Notes: generated by a model not told the origin, from the sequence alone. A stretch of 64,000 nt of DNA from Hydractinia symbiolongicarpus (GCF_029227915.1 NC_079878.1:26065501-26129500), one strand, 5' to 3'. Counted from the stretch's first letter, positions 34,771-46,836 are shown. Numbers and translations are program-made.

Positions 34771-37294
34771 CTCGGGCAACTTACGGAACGTCTGGGATTT
34801 GTTAAATTCATCGGCGCACTTTAAGGGTACTAGTCACAATAACAGATGAATGTCCAATAGTTAACATGACTTTAGGGCTTCCTGAAAAAAGGTGTTTTAA
34901 ATGTAAATTAAATATTATGACGTCACAGCCTCGATTTGAAGGTTTTTGAACAATTCTCTTTTCGCGAATATCTCGAAAAATATAAATACGACAATCTTTG
35001 AACGGCTTTTTTACCGTTCGTAATCATTTTGTGGATGAATTACGTCAACAAAATATGTCGTAAGTCCTACGCGCATAGTGCGATCATGCTTTTCCGTCAC
35101 TTTCACAAAAATATTTGTCAGAAATAGAATGTGTCGGCAAAAATTCACGGTTTTGACATTATTGCCGTGCCTGCGTCGGAACTTTTCCGTGATGCCAGCA
35201 GATGTAAAACGCGCGGGAGAATTTCTAATAGAAATGGCGGATATTTTTAATGCGCCTTTATGCGAGGAGAGGTTTTACGTGAGATCCAGAGTGTAAGTTA
35301 CCACCATGAAGGTGTCAGATACAATGCCTTCATTTCTATGTTCCCTTCTTGTGTAAACTTGAAGAAATCTCACTTTAACAGGAAGGCTAAAGAGCTTGTT
35401 TCCTTTGTTAGAAAAAGAAAATGCATGGCAATATCAGGGTGAAGTACTTAAAGGACTATTCCAGAGATGTTTGGAACAAATTCAGCAATGTAGAAAAAAA
35501 TACACACACAATCATAATTGTGAAGAATGGTTCTTTTTTACTACTAGAGGAAAAAATACGTTTCCCTACTGCAACTGGACGCCGAAATAAAAAATATAAA
35601 ACATCAAAAAAAGTTTTCTTGGACATAACAAACACATTAGACAGTATTACAAATACAGCTATCAATACAAACACATCGTTAAATAAAAATATGTCTATAA
35701 ACACACCAATTGTGTGCAAGCAAAATACACCAGAAGCAGTGAACATAAATACACCTTTAAATACAAACAAGTCAATAGATATAAAGACACCCATCAGGAC
35801 AGAATTGGTGAGTGCTAACACCTAATAAAATGAACACACCTAAGAATAATGAAAAAACAGGAGACAGCTCTTTCACCATCTCATTTGAAATACAGTCAAC
35901 AAAAAATGACATGAAATATATGAAAATTAATGCAGAAGGAGCACTTAAATCAATAAATTCGAAGTGGGATAGCATATATGACACACTAAAGTCCTCACAT
36001 TTAATTAGATCTGTAAATTTAGTTGAGGCCAAGTCTGATTTGCAGAAAAAAAAGGAATTAGACAGCGGAACAGCAGAATAAAAAAGTCCTTGGAAAGCAA
36101 ATGTTACGGAAGTGGCAAGGCAATGGAAACTGTTTTCAGGATCAGACAGTCTGCATCTTCATACAGAAAATCACGATCAATCCAGTATTTTGAGATAAAG
36201 GATGAAGCTCTCCAGAGAATCATAGGTAATCATTACTCATTCCTTTTCTTTCTCTTTCATATCAAATTTTCTTTGTAAAAACTAATTATTTATATTCACA
36301 TTTTTAGGAAAAAAACATCAATGTGGAGAAGTAGATGCAGCACTAGGTAAAAAGAAGCGGCATAGCCCAGACCCTAATAAAATAAATTTTGATAAAGCTG
36401 CGTTATTGGAAGAAGTAAATAACATGGAAAAAGGATCCAAGGTATATATGTGCATGCAATTGTGTACTTTTCCAGGAAGAAATTTTTTAATTTGATTAAT
36501 AAAATTTATTTATATACAATAATTATAAAAGAAGATTTGCACTGGAAATGTTTTTTTACGTTTTTGCAGTTTTAATCATTCAGTACAGCAAAGATAAGCT
36601 CATGTAAATGGTCCTTGTGCCGTCAATTATGCAGCCATTATGAATTTCAAAGTTCGAGAAGAATTAGAGCATGATAAAGCCGCATGAAGTGAGGTAGCTC
36701 AAAATTTGAAAGTTTATTTACAATTTTTTGCTGTACTAAACTTTTCTGTAAAAAACGAATGTTATTTTCTTAAATACTTATATGAATAGAACTTAATTAG
36801 GTAGCATCATTAAAACGTCGGAGGGAACCTTTAATGTATTTACTTACTGGCTATACTTAATCTAAGAGAATACTAGCTAAATTGCTTTTCTAATTAAGCT
36901 ACTCTTTTTGTACAGAGGTGGGACTTGCACCCACAACTATTTTAGCTAGCTAATCCGCTGTGATCTATGACATTTCCAGGTATTCTTATTTAAATATATA
37001 TATAATTTTAATTATGCTTTTACTAGTAGTTTAAATATATATCAGTAATAATTTAACAAACCTTGATTTTCTGTGTAATCACTACGGGTACCTTGGTCAA
37101 CATCACTTTCCTGAAGATGGCGGCGCCTTCCTTCACAAACTTAAAAAATTGGCTCATCATCGATGTAGTCATACACAAAAACACCACGTCAAAACAAACA
37201 CGTCAGATAGCAAAACGCGGTATAAAATTGTGAAAAACGCGTTATATACGTGCTTTACCCGAAATAATTCCAGACGTTCCGTAAGTTGCCCGAG
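34771..37294 (+). mobile_element. Unclassified DNA transposon nested in gypsy gag
   Basis: Perfect inverted repeats of at least 24 bp (starting CTCGGGCAACTTACGGAACG) lie at 34771 and, reversed, up to 37294. They are bordered by TA on both sides (34769-34770, 37295-37296), compatible with a TA target duplication. Removing the unit with one TA restores the gag frame, which sets both borders precisely. The interior carries broken or spliced coding pieces (35078-36441) that I cannot place in a known transposase family. Superfamily unknown; it could be non-autonomous. Confidence 0.85.
35078..36441 (+). pseudogene. Coding pieces of unknown type in the nested transposon
   Basis: Open pieces occur in changing frames at 35078-35296, 35260-35442, 35421-35825, 35812-36081 and 36090-36225. 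One part is a low-complexity NTPLNTN-type region (about 35630-35820). A clear intron runs 36226-36307 (G|GTAATC ... TTTTTAG|GA). After it the exon 36308-36441 reads HQCGEVDAALGKKKRHSPDP followed by INFDKAALLEEVNNMEKGSK, up to a GTATAT donor. No DDE motif or zinc finger is visible. It might be a transposase N-terminal DNA-binding part or a captured host gene. Confidence 0.45.
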
Positions 37295-38045
37295 TAACGC
37301 ATTTGAACTATTTGACACACATTTCAACCCGAAAACAAACGTAAACTATGAAATTTATATATATAGGTCAATGACACAGCGTGAAGAAGAAACCATCCAA
37401 CAATATTTTATCAGACTGAAGCAACAAGCCCAAAAATGTGAAGTTGGAGCAGCACTCGATGCCGAGCTAAAACGTCGACTCGAACTCTTAACGACAAGTA
37501 ACAAACTGAGAAGATACTCATTCAGAAATCCTACATTAACTCTAGCGCAGTTCCTAGTTTACGCAAAAACATTGGAAGGCACAAACACCCAAGCTATTTT
37601 AGTGGAAAAAAGCGACCAAAGGGATATTACACAAATCAAACAAGAAGAACTCAACCGCATCGACCAATCAAAGGAAACCACACCGGGTAAAAAAAACTTT
37701 AATCTGCATAGACAATCTTCAAAAGTATGCTTTTACTGCGGTGGCGAATATCCACACCAAATTAAATGCCTAGCAACTAGTAAAACCTGTAATAATTGCC
37801 ACAAAATTGGACATTTTGCGAGAGTGTGTCGTTCCACAAGCGCAAGCTCGTGCCGCAGCTATTCTAGACGCAACCCCAGGCCACTAAACAACGTCGATGT
37901 CGATACGTCCGACGAAGAGCAAGTCGCGCGGTTGTTTTCAATCCACTATCCTGTTTTCAGCATTGCCAAGTTTCATCGCCGTGTAAAAATCGAAAAAATT
38001 CCTGTCAGTTTAACGCTATCAATAGACAGTTCAACGGAAAGTTGA
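37295..38045 (+). pseudogene. gypsy gag, 3' part with zinc knuckles
   Basis: After the nested transposon the frame reads through FDTHFNPKTNVNYEIYIYRS and EEETIQQYFIRLKQQAQKC, typical of retrotransposon gag. Two zinc-knuckle-like motifs follow (CFYCGGEYPHQIKC and CNNCHKIGHFARVC), then a stop at 38043-38045. The segment between the knuckles and the stop should lead into the protease; only a damaged IDSSTES remains where D-S/T-G would be expected. Confidence 0.85.
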
Positions 38046-38076
38046 GACTGAGAAAAACAGATACGAGAATTATCAC

Positions 38077-41000
38077 ATGGAAGAACCATTAATATCGCTA
38101 AAAGGGGTTGTCACGATGTTAGTGGAATCAGGTCGAAAATTTCTAACAAGAGATTTTTATGTTGTTGACACTCATCACAGAAATTTATTATCAGGCGAAA
38201 GTGCGCTCAGTTTGCATTTAATCCAGTTGCCACCCGTTGCAAACATCAAAGAAATTCAGCACATTTCAAAAGATCAAAAGCCACCTGAGAATGTACCGAA
38301 GCGTCTGCAATCTCCAGTACAGCAGTATCAGGACACCCTATTTAGCGGCAAAATAGGCCAACTCAAAGATCAAAAAGTGAAATTTCACATTAACAAAAAC
38401 GTATTCCCAGTCGATCAGAGAGAAAGAAGAATTTCATTCGCCCTACGTAAGAAAGTTCAACAAGAAATTGAACGAATCGAAGAGTTAGACATCATAGAAA
38501 ACGTAACTGGCAAACCCACCCCATGGTTGAGCCAGTTAGTAGTAGTACCGAAAGCCAATACCAGCGAGGTTAGGCTATGACTAGATATGCGAAATGCTGA
38601 TACCGCGATAACCCGCACAAGATACCCTACACCGACGGTCGATAATTTGCTCGTACAGCTTGAAAGAGCCACATGTTTTACCAAGCTAGACATGAATGCA
38701 GCGTTTCATCAGCTGACCATAAATGAAGACTCGAGATACATCACCTTATTTTAAACAGAAGACAAAAACAAAAGATACAAACGACTCATGTTCGGCGCCA
38801 ATTCAGCATCAGAAGAGCTTCAACATGCCCTGCGTATAATTCTATCTGACTTAAAAGGAGTCGCCAACATTGCTGATGAAATGATCGTTTTCGGAACAAA
38901 CATTTAAGAACACTACAGCAATTTAAAAGCCGTTCTAGATAGATTAACAGCTAAGGGTTTAACTTTAAACTTACAAAAATGTATTTTTTCGAAAGAAAAT
39001 ATTGAATTATACGGCTTTATTTTAATGCGAATGGCATGAAGCCCAGTTCCTAAGGTAGATTCCCTTCAAAACTTCAAAAGACCCAAGAATCAAAGATCCG
39101 TACGCAGCTTTCTTGGATTATGCAATTACCTGAAACGTTTTATTCCACACTTTAGCACAAAAACTCACCCGTTAAGAAAATTGCTCAAACAAAACGCCGA
39201 ATTTATTTGGACTGAAGACTACGAAAGCTCATTCCAGGCTCTCAAAAGCGCCATCACAACCGACTCGTGTGTAACTTATTTCGATAATGAAAAAGAAACT
39301 ATTATTTATTGCGATGCAACCAAAGTGGGAGTTTCAGCAATTTTATTACAAAAAACGCCTGGGCACAAAGATGCTAAAGTTATCAGCTATTCATTAAGAT
39401 CACTCACGGAAACAAAACAAAAATATTCGCAAATGGAGCGCGAATGTCTCAGTATCAAATATGCATGTGAACGCAATCGCCTTTACCTGCTGGGGAGAAA
39501 ATTCGTTATCTACAACGATCCTAAACCGATTGTAACCTTACTACAAAACCGCTGTCCACTCTACCACTACGCATCGAAAGCATGTTTCTGAGTATCCAAG
39601 GTTACCATTTCAATTTAAAATACGTCAAGAGCGAAGACAACATCTCTGATTATTGTAGCCGTCACCCTGTCTCAAAAAGTCTTCCGTCCGAAAAGAATGA
39701 GAGATACGTAAACTTTATCTCCGATATATCCACACCCAACGCGATCACTCTGGATCTAATAAAAACCGAAACCGAGAAAGACAAATTCTTGCAATGCCTG
39801 ATGACCTTAGTTTTAAAAGGTAACTGGCATATTTTAAACGAAATTGATAAACATCCGCATCTTAAAAACGTCAACTCCACCCACCTGAAGTTGTTTAGCA
39901 AATTCAAACAAGAACTGACAGTCACCGCTGACTGAAAGGTTATACTAAAGGGCTCCCGTGTTGTACTGCCTGCTTCTTCACACAAAATCTCAGTTATGCT
40001 CGCTCACTCCGGGCACCAGGGTCTAACCAAAACTAAAGCCCTAATGCGATCGAAAGTATACTTTATAGGTATGGACGAACTTATCGAAACGAGAATAACA
40101 AACTGCATCGCATACCAAGCCACAACATCAGCAGGAAATAAGAGCCCGTAAAACCAACACCCATACATCCCACCCTTGGCATACCGTACACGTGGACTTT
40201 CTAGGCCCACCTCCCAACGGATACTATATTTTAGTCTTTATGGATTGGAAATCGAAATTCCCAGAAATCGGGTTTCTAAAAAGCACCAATTCTGCAGCCG
40301 TCATTAAACTTTTCGAAAGAATAGTTAGCCTATTTGGCTATCCGAACAAACTAGTTAGTGACAACGGACCACCATTCAAATCTTTTGAAATCTGTAAATA
40401 CATGAAAAAAAAGGAATTATGCATCGCAGGATCATACTGGCCTCAAGCCAACGGTCAGATCGAACGCTTTATGGGAGCACTGGCAAACAGTCTCAGAAAA
40501 GCCTCCATTGAAAACCGAGACTGGCAAATTGCATGCTACAACTTCCTGCTATCTTATCGTACTACACCTCACAGTACAACCAATGCCGCTCCGGCGGACC
40601 TGATTTTCAATCGTAAAATCAAAACGACTTTACCTGACTGGACAAATCACGTTGACGTAAACACTGATGATTTATCTACTGACCACATCCACAAATCGCA
40701 ACGCATGTTTAACGAAGGTACACAAACGAGGCGGGAAAATACCTTCAAAATCGGCGACCAGGTACTAGTACGACTGCCCTACCGAGATAAATTTAGAACA
40801 AAATTCGATCCGCATCCATACATCATCATACAAAAAAACCACTCCATGATCACCGCAACCGCTGCCGACAACTCTCATACTATCACACGAAATAGCACAC
40901 ACTTTAAACCATTGCCCAAAACGGCACCACTACCACATTTCCAACAAAGAGGAGCAGATATCGAGGAAAAAGACGAAAACAATGAAGAAGAACAACCAAG

Positions 41001-41100
41001 CGGAAGCAGCCACACAAACGAACCCACCGTCATCTCACGCCCTCGAAAACAATACCCTAAGAGACGCATGAGACCAATAGAACAATGGAGAAAATACTAG
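38077..41100 (+). pseudogene. gypsy pol remnant (RT, RNase H, integrase)
   Basis: One frame runs 38077-39591 but is cut by in-frame stops at 38578, near 38752, 38905 and 39037. RT motifs are recognisable (KPTPWLSQLVVVPK, FTKLDMNAAFHQL, SFLGLCNYLKRFIPHFS). The YxDD active site is replaced by IADEMIVFG, so it cannot polymerise. RNase H starts near 39300 (IIYCDATKVGVSAILLQ). After a frame change near 39590 the integrase zinc region reads HSGHQGLTKTKALM with NCIAYQ (a cysteine lost). The integrase core at 40192-41100 is intact: VDFLGP (at its start), LVSDNGPPF and GQIERFMG, with a GPY/F-like tail. Confidence 0.9.
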
Positions 41101-41155
41101 CAGTAGATTTAGTTAACAGAACTGCACATGACATATAAATGAAGAAAGGGGGAGA

Positions 41156-41271
41156 TGTCATATTGCCAACCTGGTGCATACCAAGTGGCCAACTTGGTAT
41201 GCACACTATGAACAACAAGAGCACATTTTTGTAAATATTGAGTTAGAGAAGATTACGCTCTGAATACAAAA
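41156..41271 (+). repeat. 3' LTR of the gypsy element
   Basis: 116 bp, preceded by a purine tract and followed by the ATAAG duplication. Confidence 0.9.
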
Positions 41272-41276
41272 ATAAG

Positions 41277-41611
41277 AGTCATTTGGATCAATAGAGTCTA
41301 AGAAAAAAGTTAAAATGCGTTATATAGTAATAAGTATAACTAGTTATTGAAGAATCAACACCATTTTTTGGTTTATTTACCTTTGCAAATTGTCATAATT
41401 TTTACATTACTATTGTTTCTTTTTATGTATCTTAATAAACATAAATAACTACCTAGCTATACCCAATTTAACTATATTTAACTGGGTGTCCTAGCTACTG
41501 TAGCTAATGCTAGCTTCAAACTCCATTAGCTAGTTAACCTATGAGTTATGCTATTCCCCCTTTTTAGCTATTTATAGCTACCTTAGTCACGCTTAGGGAT
41601 GGTTTTTGAGC
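41277..41611. other. Non-coding spacer
   Basis: Nothing recognised except clusters of GCTAGCTA words. Confidence 0.5.
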
Positions 41612-41818
41612 ACAATGATAAACCAGTTACGTCGTAAAATTTAAATTCTAGAGGTTTTGAACCTCTAAAGAATATGCTCACATAAAAGAACACAATTTTT
41701 CCTTTTTCCAAGGAGATAATTGGCACAAAAATTGAACAAACAAACAGAGATAGCAGGAGAGGACTTCTGTAAAGGGTACAAGGGTTTCGAATCAGAATCC
41801 TGAACCAAGGTACCCAAA

Positions 41819-41877
41819 ATGTCTACTGAGTCACCTCAAAAGAGTTCTGCAAACAGTCTTCAGGAGGAACTAGACAT
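41819..41877 (-). other. Structured element in the LINE 3' region (copy 1)
   Basis: ATGTCTA and TAGACAT pair around an inner CTG-CAAA-CAG hairpin and an ACCTC/GAG arm. The same layout with a compensating change is present in copy 2 at 53943-54005. Confidence 0.55.
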
Positions 41878-41928
41878 TTCCTTCATTCATAACTTTTCAT
41901 CTGTCCTACTCTGTACAATCTTGTGTAA

Positions 41929-42140
41929 CTGGGGTAAGAAGTAGAGTCCTCACTCTCCAAGATAAGACCAGTGCATAAGACCAATATTTTGTGTTTTTTG
42001 AGTGAGGTAATAAGTGGAGTCGTCACTCTCCAAAGATAGGACCTGGTACAGTCAAACCCCTTGCTGGCGTAATTTTTTTTGGTTTTCGCTTTTATTTTGA
42101 CCGGGGTAATAAGTGGAGTTGTCACTCTCCAAAGACAAGA
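41929..42140. repeat. Three tandem hairpin units in the LINE 3' region (copy 1)
   Basis: Units near 41933, 42005 and 42104 contain GGGGTAATAAGTGGAG-like sequence and GTCACTCTCCAAAGAC. TGGAG and CTCCA can pair around a TCGTCA loop. The same units occur three times in copy 2. Confidence 0.75.
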
Positions 42141-42231
42141 CTACAAAAAAAAATAATAATGATAATAAAAAATTAAGAATAATCAAACCCCCTTGCTGAC
42201 ATAAGCCGGAAGTTGTGGTGCCGACTGCAAT

Positions 42232-42738
42232 TTACCTAACTTCTTCAGGGAAAAGGATGTAAGGTTGTACACCATTAAGCAAGCTTTGTTTGCAAGGGAC
42301 CACTGGGCTGTCGTTGCAATGAAACCACCTACCATGCACTTGGTTATAAGCAACAGTAGTGTAATGGCCATTGTTCTAATTTTCAGAGTGGTTAATTACA
42401 GCCCTTAAGTTGTAGTGCTTGCGACAAGAGACTTCACTGTCTACAGTGATAGGTATAGCAGCGGTGCCCGGGTAAGATGTGACAGGAGAGCAAACCTTAG
42501 ACACAAGACCTTTGTTATAGGCAAAGCGCTTTAATTGCAGAACCAAAATTGAACTGCACTCTGCGACCTGTTTTTCAACTGTTGCATTTTGATAACTATT
42601 GCAGTAGTGACAGAAGTACGAGTTAACACCCGACAATTCTTCGCTCTCCAAAAAGTTATCTATTGAAGATTGTACAGTCGATGTCAAGGGCAGTTGAAAA
42701 AATGGACTTACTTGCTCAGAGGTGCTAATATCATTAAA
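42232..42738 (-). pseudogene. USP (ubiquitin-specific protease) domain fragment, LINE copy 1
   Basis: On the minus strand the protein reads ESEELSGVNSYFCHYCNSY (finger with CxxC), ILVLQLKRFAYNKGLVSKV (the LQLKRF box) and RAVINHSEN. One TAG (42376-42378) follows, then the frame goes straight on with NNGHYTTVAYNQVHGRWFHC and NDSPVV...PYILFPEEVR to a TAA at 42232-42234. NGHY is the catalytic-His box and GRWFHCND the following Asp/Asn box of USP (peptidase C19) enzymes. The Cys box is missing because of the truncation. Apart from the single stop the C-terminal half is well kept, so this copy was functional in sequence until recently or the domain was under selection in the source element. Confidence 0.85.
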
Positions 42739-42952
42739 CCAGAAAAAAAAAATTTCAGAAATTTGTATACCTGCTGTTACTTTTATCTTATAGATCTTGA
42801 AGTGCTGATCAAGAAAATATATAGGATCATGTATCTTAGACAAACGGTTGCAGAGATATTAGGGTTTAAAGGTTTTTTGATGACGTTATAATGTTATTTG
42901 GCTTCAAAGTTTTAAGTGCGCTGTAATTGCTTTACTAATTTAATATAGGACA
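42739..42952. other. Non-coding, related to the neighbouring Helitron interior
   Basis: GCTGATCAAGAAAATATATA and CTTCAAAGTTTTAAGTGCGC here recur in slightly changed form at 43018-43265, so an element or its fragment is partly duplicated. Confidence 0.5.
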
Positions 42953-43414
42953 CTAGTCGATAAAGCCCGTGGAACATCCACTGAGGCAGGATAAAAATGA
43001 AAAAGAAGCGTCATTTGATGCTGATCAAGAAAATGTATATGATCATGTGCTTTTCATGAGCGGTTAATGAGATATTAGAGTACCAACCCGTCCAGTCCGA
43101 AACAGATTTGGGGACCTAGGTTTAGGAAACTTACCCAAATTGGTCCCAAGTGGTCCCTAGTTACGCACGCGGTGAAAAATCATTGACGTCACCAACTCGT
43201 TTCCAAGTTATTTAGCCTCAAAGTTTTAGGTGCACTGTAATGGCTTCATTAATTTAATATAGGATATTGACGTTAAAGTTGTGTTATTTTCGTCGCGCCG
43301 TAACGTCTGAATATTTACCATATTAGACATGCATTTTTCGGCAACATCAAAGGAAAATGAAGACATCCACTTTGCCTGTCACAGAGACACGGTACTGGCG
43401 TATTAATATATAGA
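42953..43414 (-). mobile_element. Non-autonomous Helitron (462 bp, minus strand)
   Basis: On the minus strand it begins TCTATATATTAATACGCCAG after an A. It ends with CAGTGGATGTTCCACGGG (hairpin) and CTAG before a T. It is inserted right at the end of an older Helitron-like 3' end (CCACGGGCCTTATCGACTA, 43415-43435), giving a head-to-tail arrangement. Confidence 0.65.
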
Positions 43415-43917
43415 TAGTCGATAAGGCCCGTGGAAAAATCCACTTAGGCAAAAGCCCAATGAATAAATAGATTGCTTTAGATGCTTTGCTGACCTCAGCA
43501 GTGCATATACAAAAAAATCTTACACCAAATATCAGATATCAAATAGCATTAAATCCTCCACACAAATCTTACACAAAATAAAAAAAAGAACAGCATGCAA
43601 GGTGCAAAATCTAGTTGATAAAAAGTTACAACATACCTTATCGGTAAAAAAAGTCGGCAAAAAGTGACCAAATTTTGGCTAGGTGACTAAATTTTTTAGC
43701 GACCAATTTTTTTACCGACATTTTTTTTTGCCGACCGAAAATTTTTACCGACTTTTTTTTTACCGACTAGTAATATTTGCCGATTTTTTGAATTACTTTT
43801 TAACCTCCAATTTTTTAGTTTTTTGACTTTCCAAAGTGATTCCAGGGATTCTAATCAAATTTAGACTTTGTCGTTTTATGAAGCCTCATCCGTAATATTA
43901 TACGGAGTATACACCAA

Positions 43918-43935
43918 ATAGCGGAGCTCCGCTAT
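43918..43935. repeat. 18-bp perfect palindrome
   Basis: ATAGCGGAGCTCCGCTAT, lying just before a possible small inverted-repeat unit (43948-44093, ends TATACACTAA / TTAGTGTATA) inside the left arm of the pogo-like element. Confidence 0.6.
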
Positions 43936-44269
43936 ATTATGTCTTTGTATACACTAAGTTTGAACCAATTGAACCAATAGCTTTCTCTTAAACCCACGTG
44001 AGATGATAAAAGCAAATAATTTCTCGGTTAATGATTGGTTCAATTATTTATGACCATAATTGGTGGAGAGCTTTTTCACAGAGTTAGTGTATAATGATCC
44101 TGTAAAACCAAACCTGGTAAAGGAGAAAGAAAATTAAAGAAGTTCTTTTGAATTCCTACTGTTTAATTTAATGCTAACAATGGTATCTTTGTAATATAAA
44201 CATCAAAAACAACATAATCAACAACAACAAACTGTTCATACAAATAGCAGAGAAAAATAAGTAAATATT

Positions 44270-45600
44270 TTAACAACGAAAAGGGTTTTCAATTCTTTCC
44301 AAGACAGCATTAGCAGATTCCACTGCTTCTGTTATACCAGCAGCTTTGAAGCCATTTAATATCATTTTATCTTGAGCACATAAGAATTCATAAAGTTTTG
44401 AAATCCATTTAGCATGCATCACCTTTAATTCGGTTAGATTAAGCGACACTTTAATATCTGCAGGTCTTATGCCTTTCTCTAACTGCTGGGAAACTTGATG
44501 AAAAAACCATTCATTGTAACAATTGGAAATGAACGATTTTGCTGGCTTGTTCAAGGTTATATCCAGTGGTTGAAACTTATTTGTTAGGTTGTGGGGCACT
44601 ATTATAACTCTGCAAGAATTCTTTCGCCACAGTTGAAGAACAGTTTCGTTATCCTGCCCCTTGAATGTATCCATGATTATTAACGATAGTTGCTCCTTTG
44701 GATAATTCAGATTTACTTTGACTTTATCCAGGTACGGAAAAATAATATCTTCAAATAGCTCCATTGATTTTTCAGTATTTGACCAATGATTGCTGGAAAA
44801 TGTAACATTAAAGCCAGTTGGAAAATCAAACTTTGGGAGGCATCTTTTTGTTTTGCCTTCATAGATAAGTTAAATCGGGAGAAACTTACCAGTCATGCTG
44901 ATAACAAAAGTAGCTGTTATTTGCCTCTTATCATCGATGCCTTTAATTGGAACAGTTTTTGCTCCTTTTGGATTGAAAGTGTATTTTCCAGGAGACACAT
45001 AAGATAAAGGAGTTTGGTCCAAATTTAATATAAGATCCTTAGGAATATCATCGTCGCTGACAACAGCGGAAATTTGTCGTTGAAATGTGAGCTTTTCTTC
45101 AAGTAAAAATTGTTCACTTGGCTCGATTTTGCCGGTCGTTCCTTTTCGTTTAGACCATGCCATTGATTTCAATACATTTCTAGCCCAGCCTCCTGTAAGT
45201 ACAATATGACCACCGAATTCTTTAAGTTTTGATGGACAGTTTGCCTTGACGACTCCATTACCAATTGCTATAACCATTTTTCTTGAAATAGCACCTCCAG
45301 CCAGACGTACTCCAGTTATCACATCTCTCACTTTAAGCATAAGTTCGTCTGGTAAGAGGTTTGGCCTACCTTTCTTCTCGTGTACAGTAGATGAAACAGA
45401 GTGATTTTTGTTCTTCTGAATCTTTTTTTTCCAATTATTCACTGACGTTCGGAAGAAAGTATATTTTGGATACTTTTTCTTGAATTTCTCCAGTGCCGAT
45501 TTGGTGCCATTCAAAAGAGCGTATTCTCCAACTTCATTCTTTATGTTGCTTGGAACTGATGAGTATTTCTTTTTGTTTTTTGGTTGAACAAACGCTTTCA
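44270..45600 (-). pseudogene. pogo-like DDD transposase, main part
   Basis: The frame continues from the N-terminal piece at 52275-52419 and runs to a stop at 44270-44272. After a Lys-rich region comes a GRPNLLPDELMLKVRDVI segment typical of the helix-turn-helix area before the catalytic core in pogo/Tigger/jerky proteins. Catalytic aspartates lie in LILNLDQTPLSYV, LSLIIMDTFKGQ and NKFQPLDITLNK, with 35 residues between the second and third. One in-frame TAA (44870-44872) sits between LPI and LIYEGKT, where family members have glutamine, so a single base change explains it. With the N-terminal piece the protein is about 491 residues. It is broken by this stop and by the Helitron. Confidence 0.85.
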
Positions 45601-45751
45601 TCTCTTATAATAATACGCTAAGTGTGTCTGTCTGTCACTTTTGCAAACACGATATTTTTTACCACCCGAATGCGCGAGTTTTTCGAGTTTTTTTGTTTTG
45701 TTTACATTTGTCTCGCAGCCGTTAGAAACCACGTGATAGAAAATAAGCAGT

Positions 45752-45988
45752 ATGATTCGTTCAAATACGTACTTTCGAACGGGACGGCATTCGAATAGAA
45801 AGTTTCCTTGGCGTAAAAACAAACAAACAAAAAAATTGTTTTTAAAGTTCTCGCGACAAAAGACGAACTTAAAAAACTTAAAAAATTTAGAAGAGAAAGA
45901 AAAAGGCGAATTAACAAAAAAAAACCGTGAGCAAATAAAAAGAACAACAAATAATACAGTTAATGAGAAGTGTAAAGGGGATTTACAG
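45752..45988 (+). other. Possible first exon of an unknown gene in the Helitron
   Basis: The frame MIRSNTYFRTGRHSNRKFPW continues Lys/Asn-rich and meets a good donor (CAG|GTAAAG) at 45989. No domain is recognised. It could be the remnant start of the Helitron protein or a captured host exon. Confidence 0.3.
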
Positions 45989-46836
45989 GTAAAGTTTTAA
46001 ATACTCTCTCCTCTTTCACTGTTGTGTTAATAGATAGGGTAGCTAATACATCTTTGTTTTCAAATATAAAAATATAAAAATGTTGATGGTATTTTTTAAA
46101 ATACAGAGAACAAATCACATTTTAATAAATATAGCTACAGCACATCAGCTAGCTTTCAAGTTAACTATGAGTTTTACTTTTACTACGTTAAGAAATATCC
46201 TATTCAGGCGGAAATGTAGGTGCGCATAAATAAAAGTGAAATAAAAAGAGAAGGGAAATGTTTCTTATACTTTCGTTTTCTGATTTGTTTATAACAACAA
46301 AGCTAGCATAATTGTATCCCCAGGTGCGTAACTAATCTGCGTGTTTAATTATTTAAAATGCTACACAAATGTGTTGAGCACATGGATCGTTGTTTACAGT
46401 GTTGTATAAAAAGTTTAGTTAAAAGCTAAAGATTTCAGTCATAGTTAGTTAGTTAAGAAAAAGAAAGGAAAGAAGTAGCCATAGTTGTAGCCATAGTTGT
46501 AGATAAAGACAGCAAAATATCAGTTTATCTACATTTTTTAGCAGTCTAACTAGCTTCTTTACATCACTACTCACGTCATCCTTATCTGTTTGCCTGCCAC
46601 AAGACTGTTACAAATGTGTGAAAAGAAGCCTGTCTAGCTAAAGTATCCTATATATATACCTAAGTTAAAAGAGTTTCTCTTTCTATTATGGTTTTTAGTA
46701 TAGATACAAGACCAAAACAAAGGTTATCAGAATCTATATAACTTGGAACATAGAAACTGCGAGTAAGAAATTCTATAGTTCTTAAATTTGAACAAGTTAG
46801 CTTCATTAATAATTATACATATATATAGATCATTTT

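Larger units (their letters stand above)
34383..41276 (+). mobile_element. Ty3/gypsy LTR retrotransposon, decayed, with a nested DNA transposon
   Basis: Short LTRs of 116 bp (34388-34503 and 41156-41271) begin TGTCATATTG and end ATACAAA, and are flanked by the 5-bp duplication ATAAG (34383-34387, 41272-41276). The two LTRs differ at a few positions, so the insertion is older than the BEL element. CTGGCGACGAG directly after the 5' LTR is a typical gypsy-type primer-binding region, and AAGAAAGGGGGAGA is the polypurine tract. gag, protease remnant, reverse transcriptase, RNase H and integrase follow in Ty3 order. Several in-frame stops and a lost RT active site make it inactive. Confidence 0.93.
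41612..42738 (-). mobile_element. 5'-truncated copy of a LINE with a USP domain (copy 1)
   Basis: Reading on the minus strand, it contains only the C-terminal USP half and the 3' region of the element seen in full at 53727-57960. Shared with that copy are the tandem repeats around GTGGAGTCGTCACTCTCCAA, the paired ATGTCTA/TAGACAT block, and the 3' tail starting near CAATGATAAAC. Similarity breaks off at about 42738, as in the 5' truncations usual for LINEs. Confidence 0.8.

Noticed and set aside
36905-36980. T-arm-like GGGTGCAAGTCCC on the minus strand, possible tRNA
   Set aside because: No matching acceptor, D or anticodon arms could be drawn; at most a tRNA-derived repeat.
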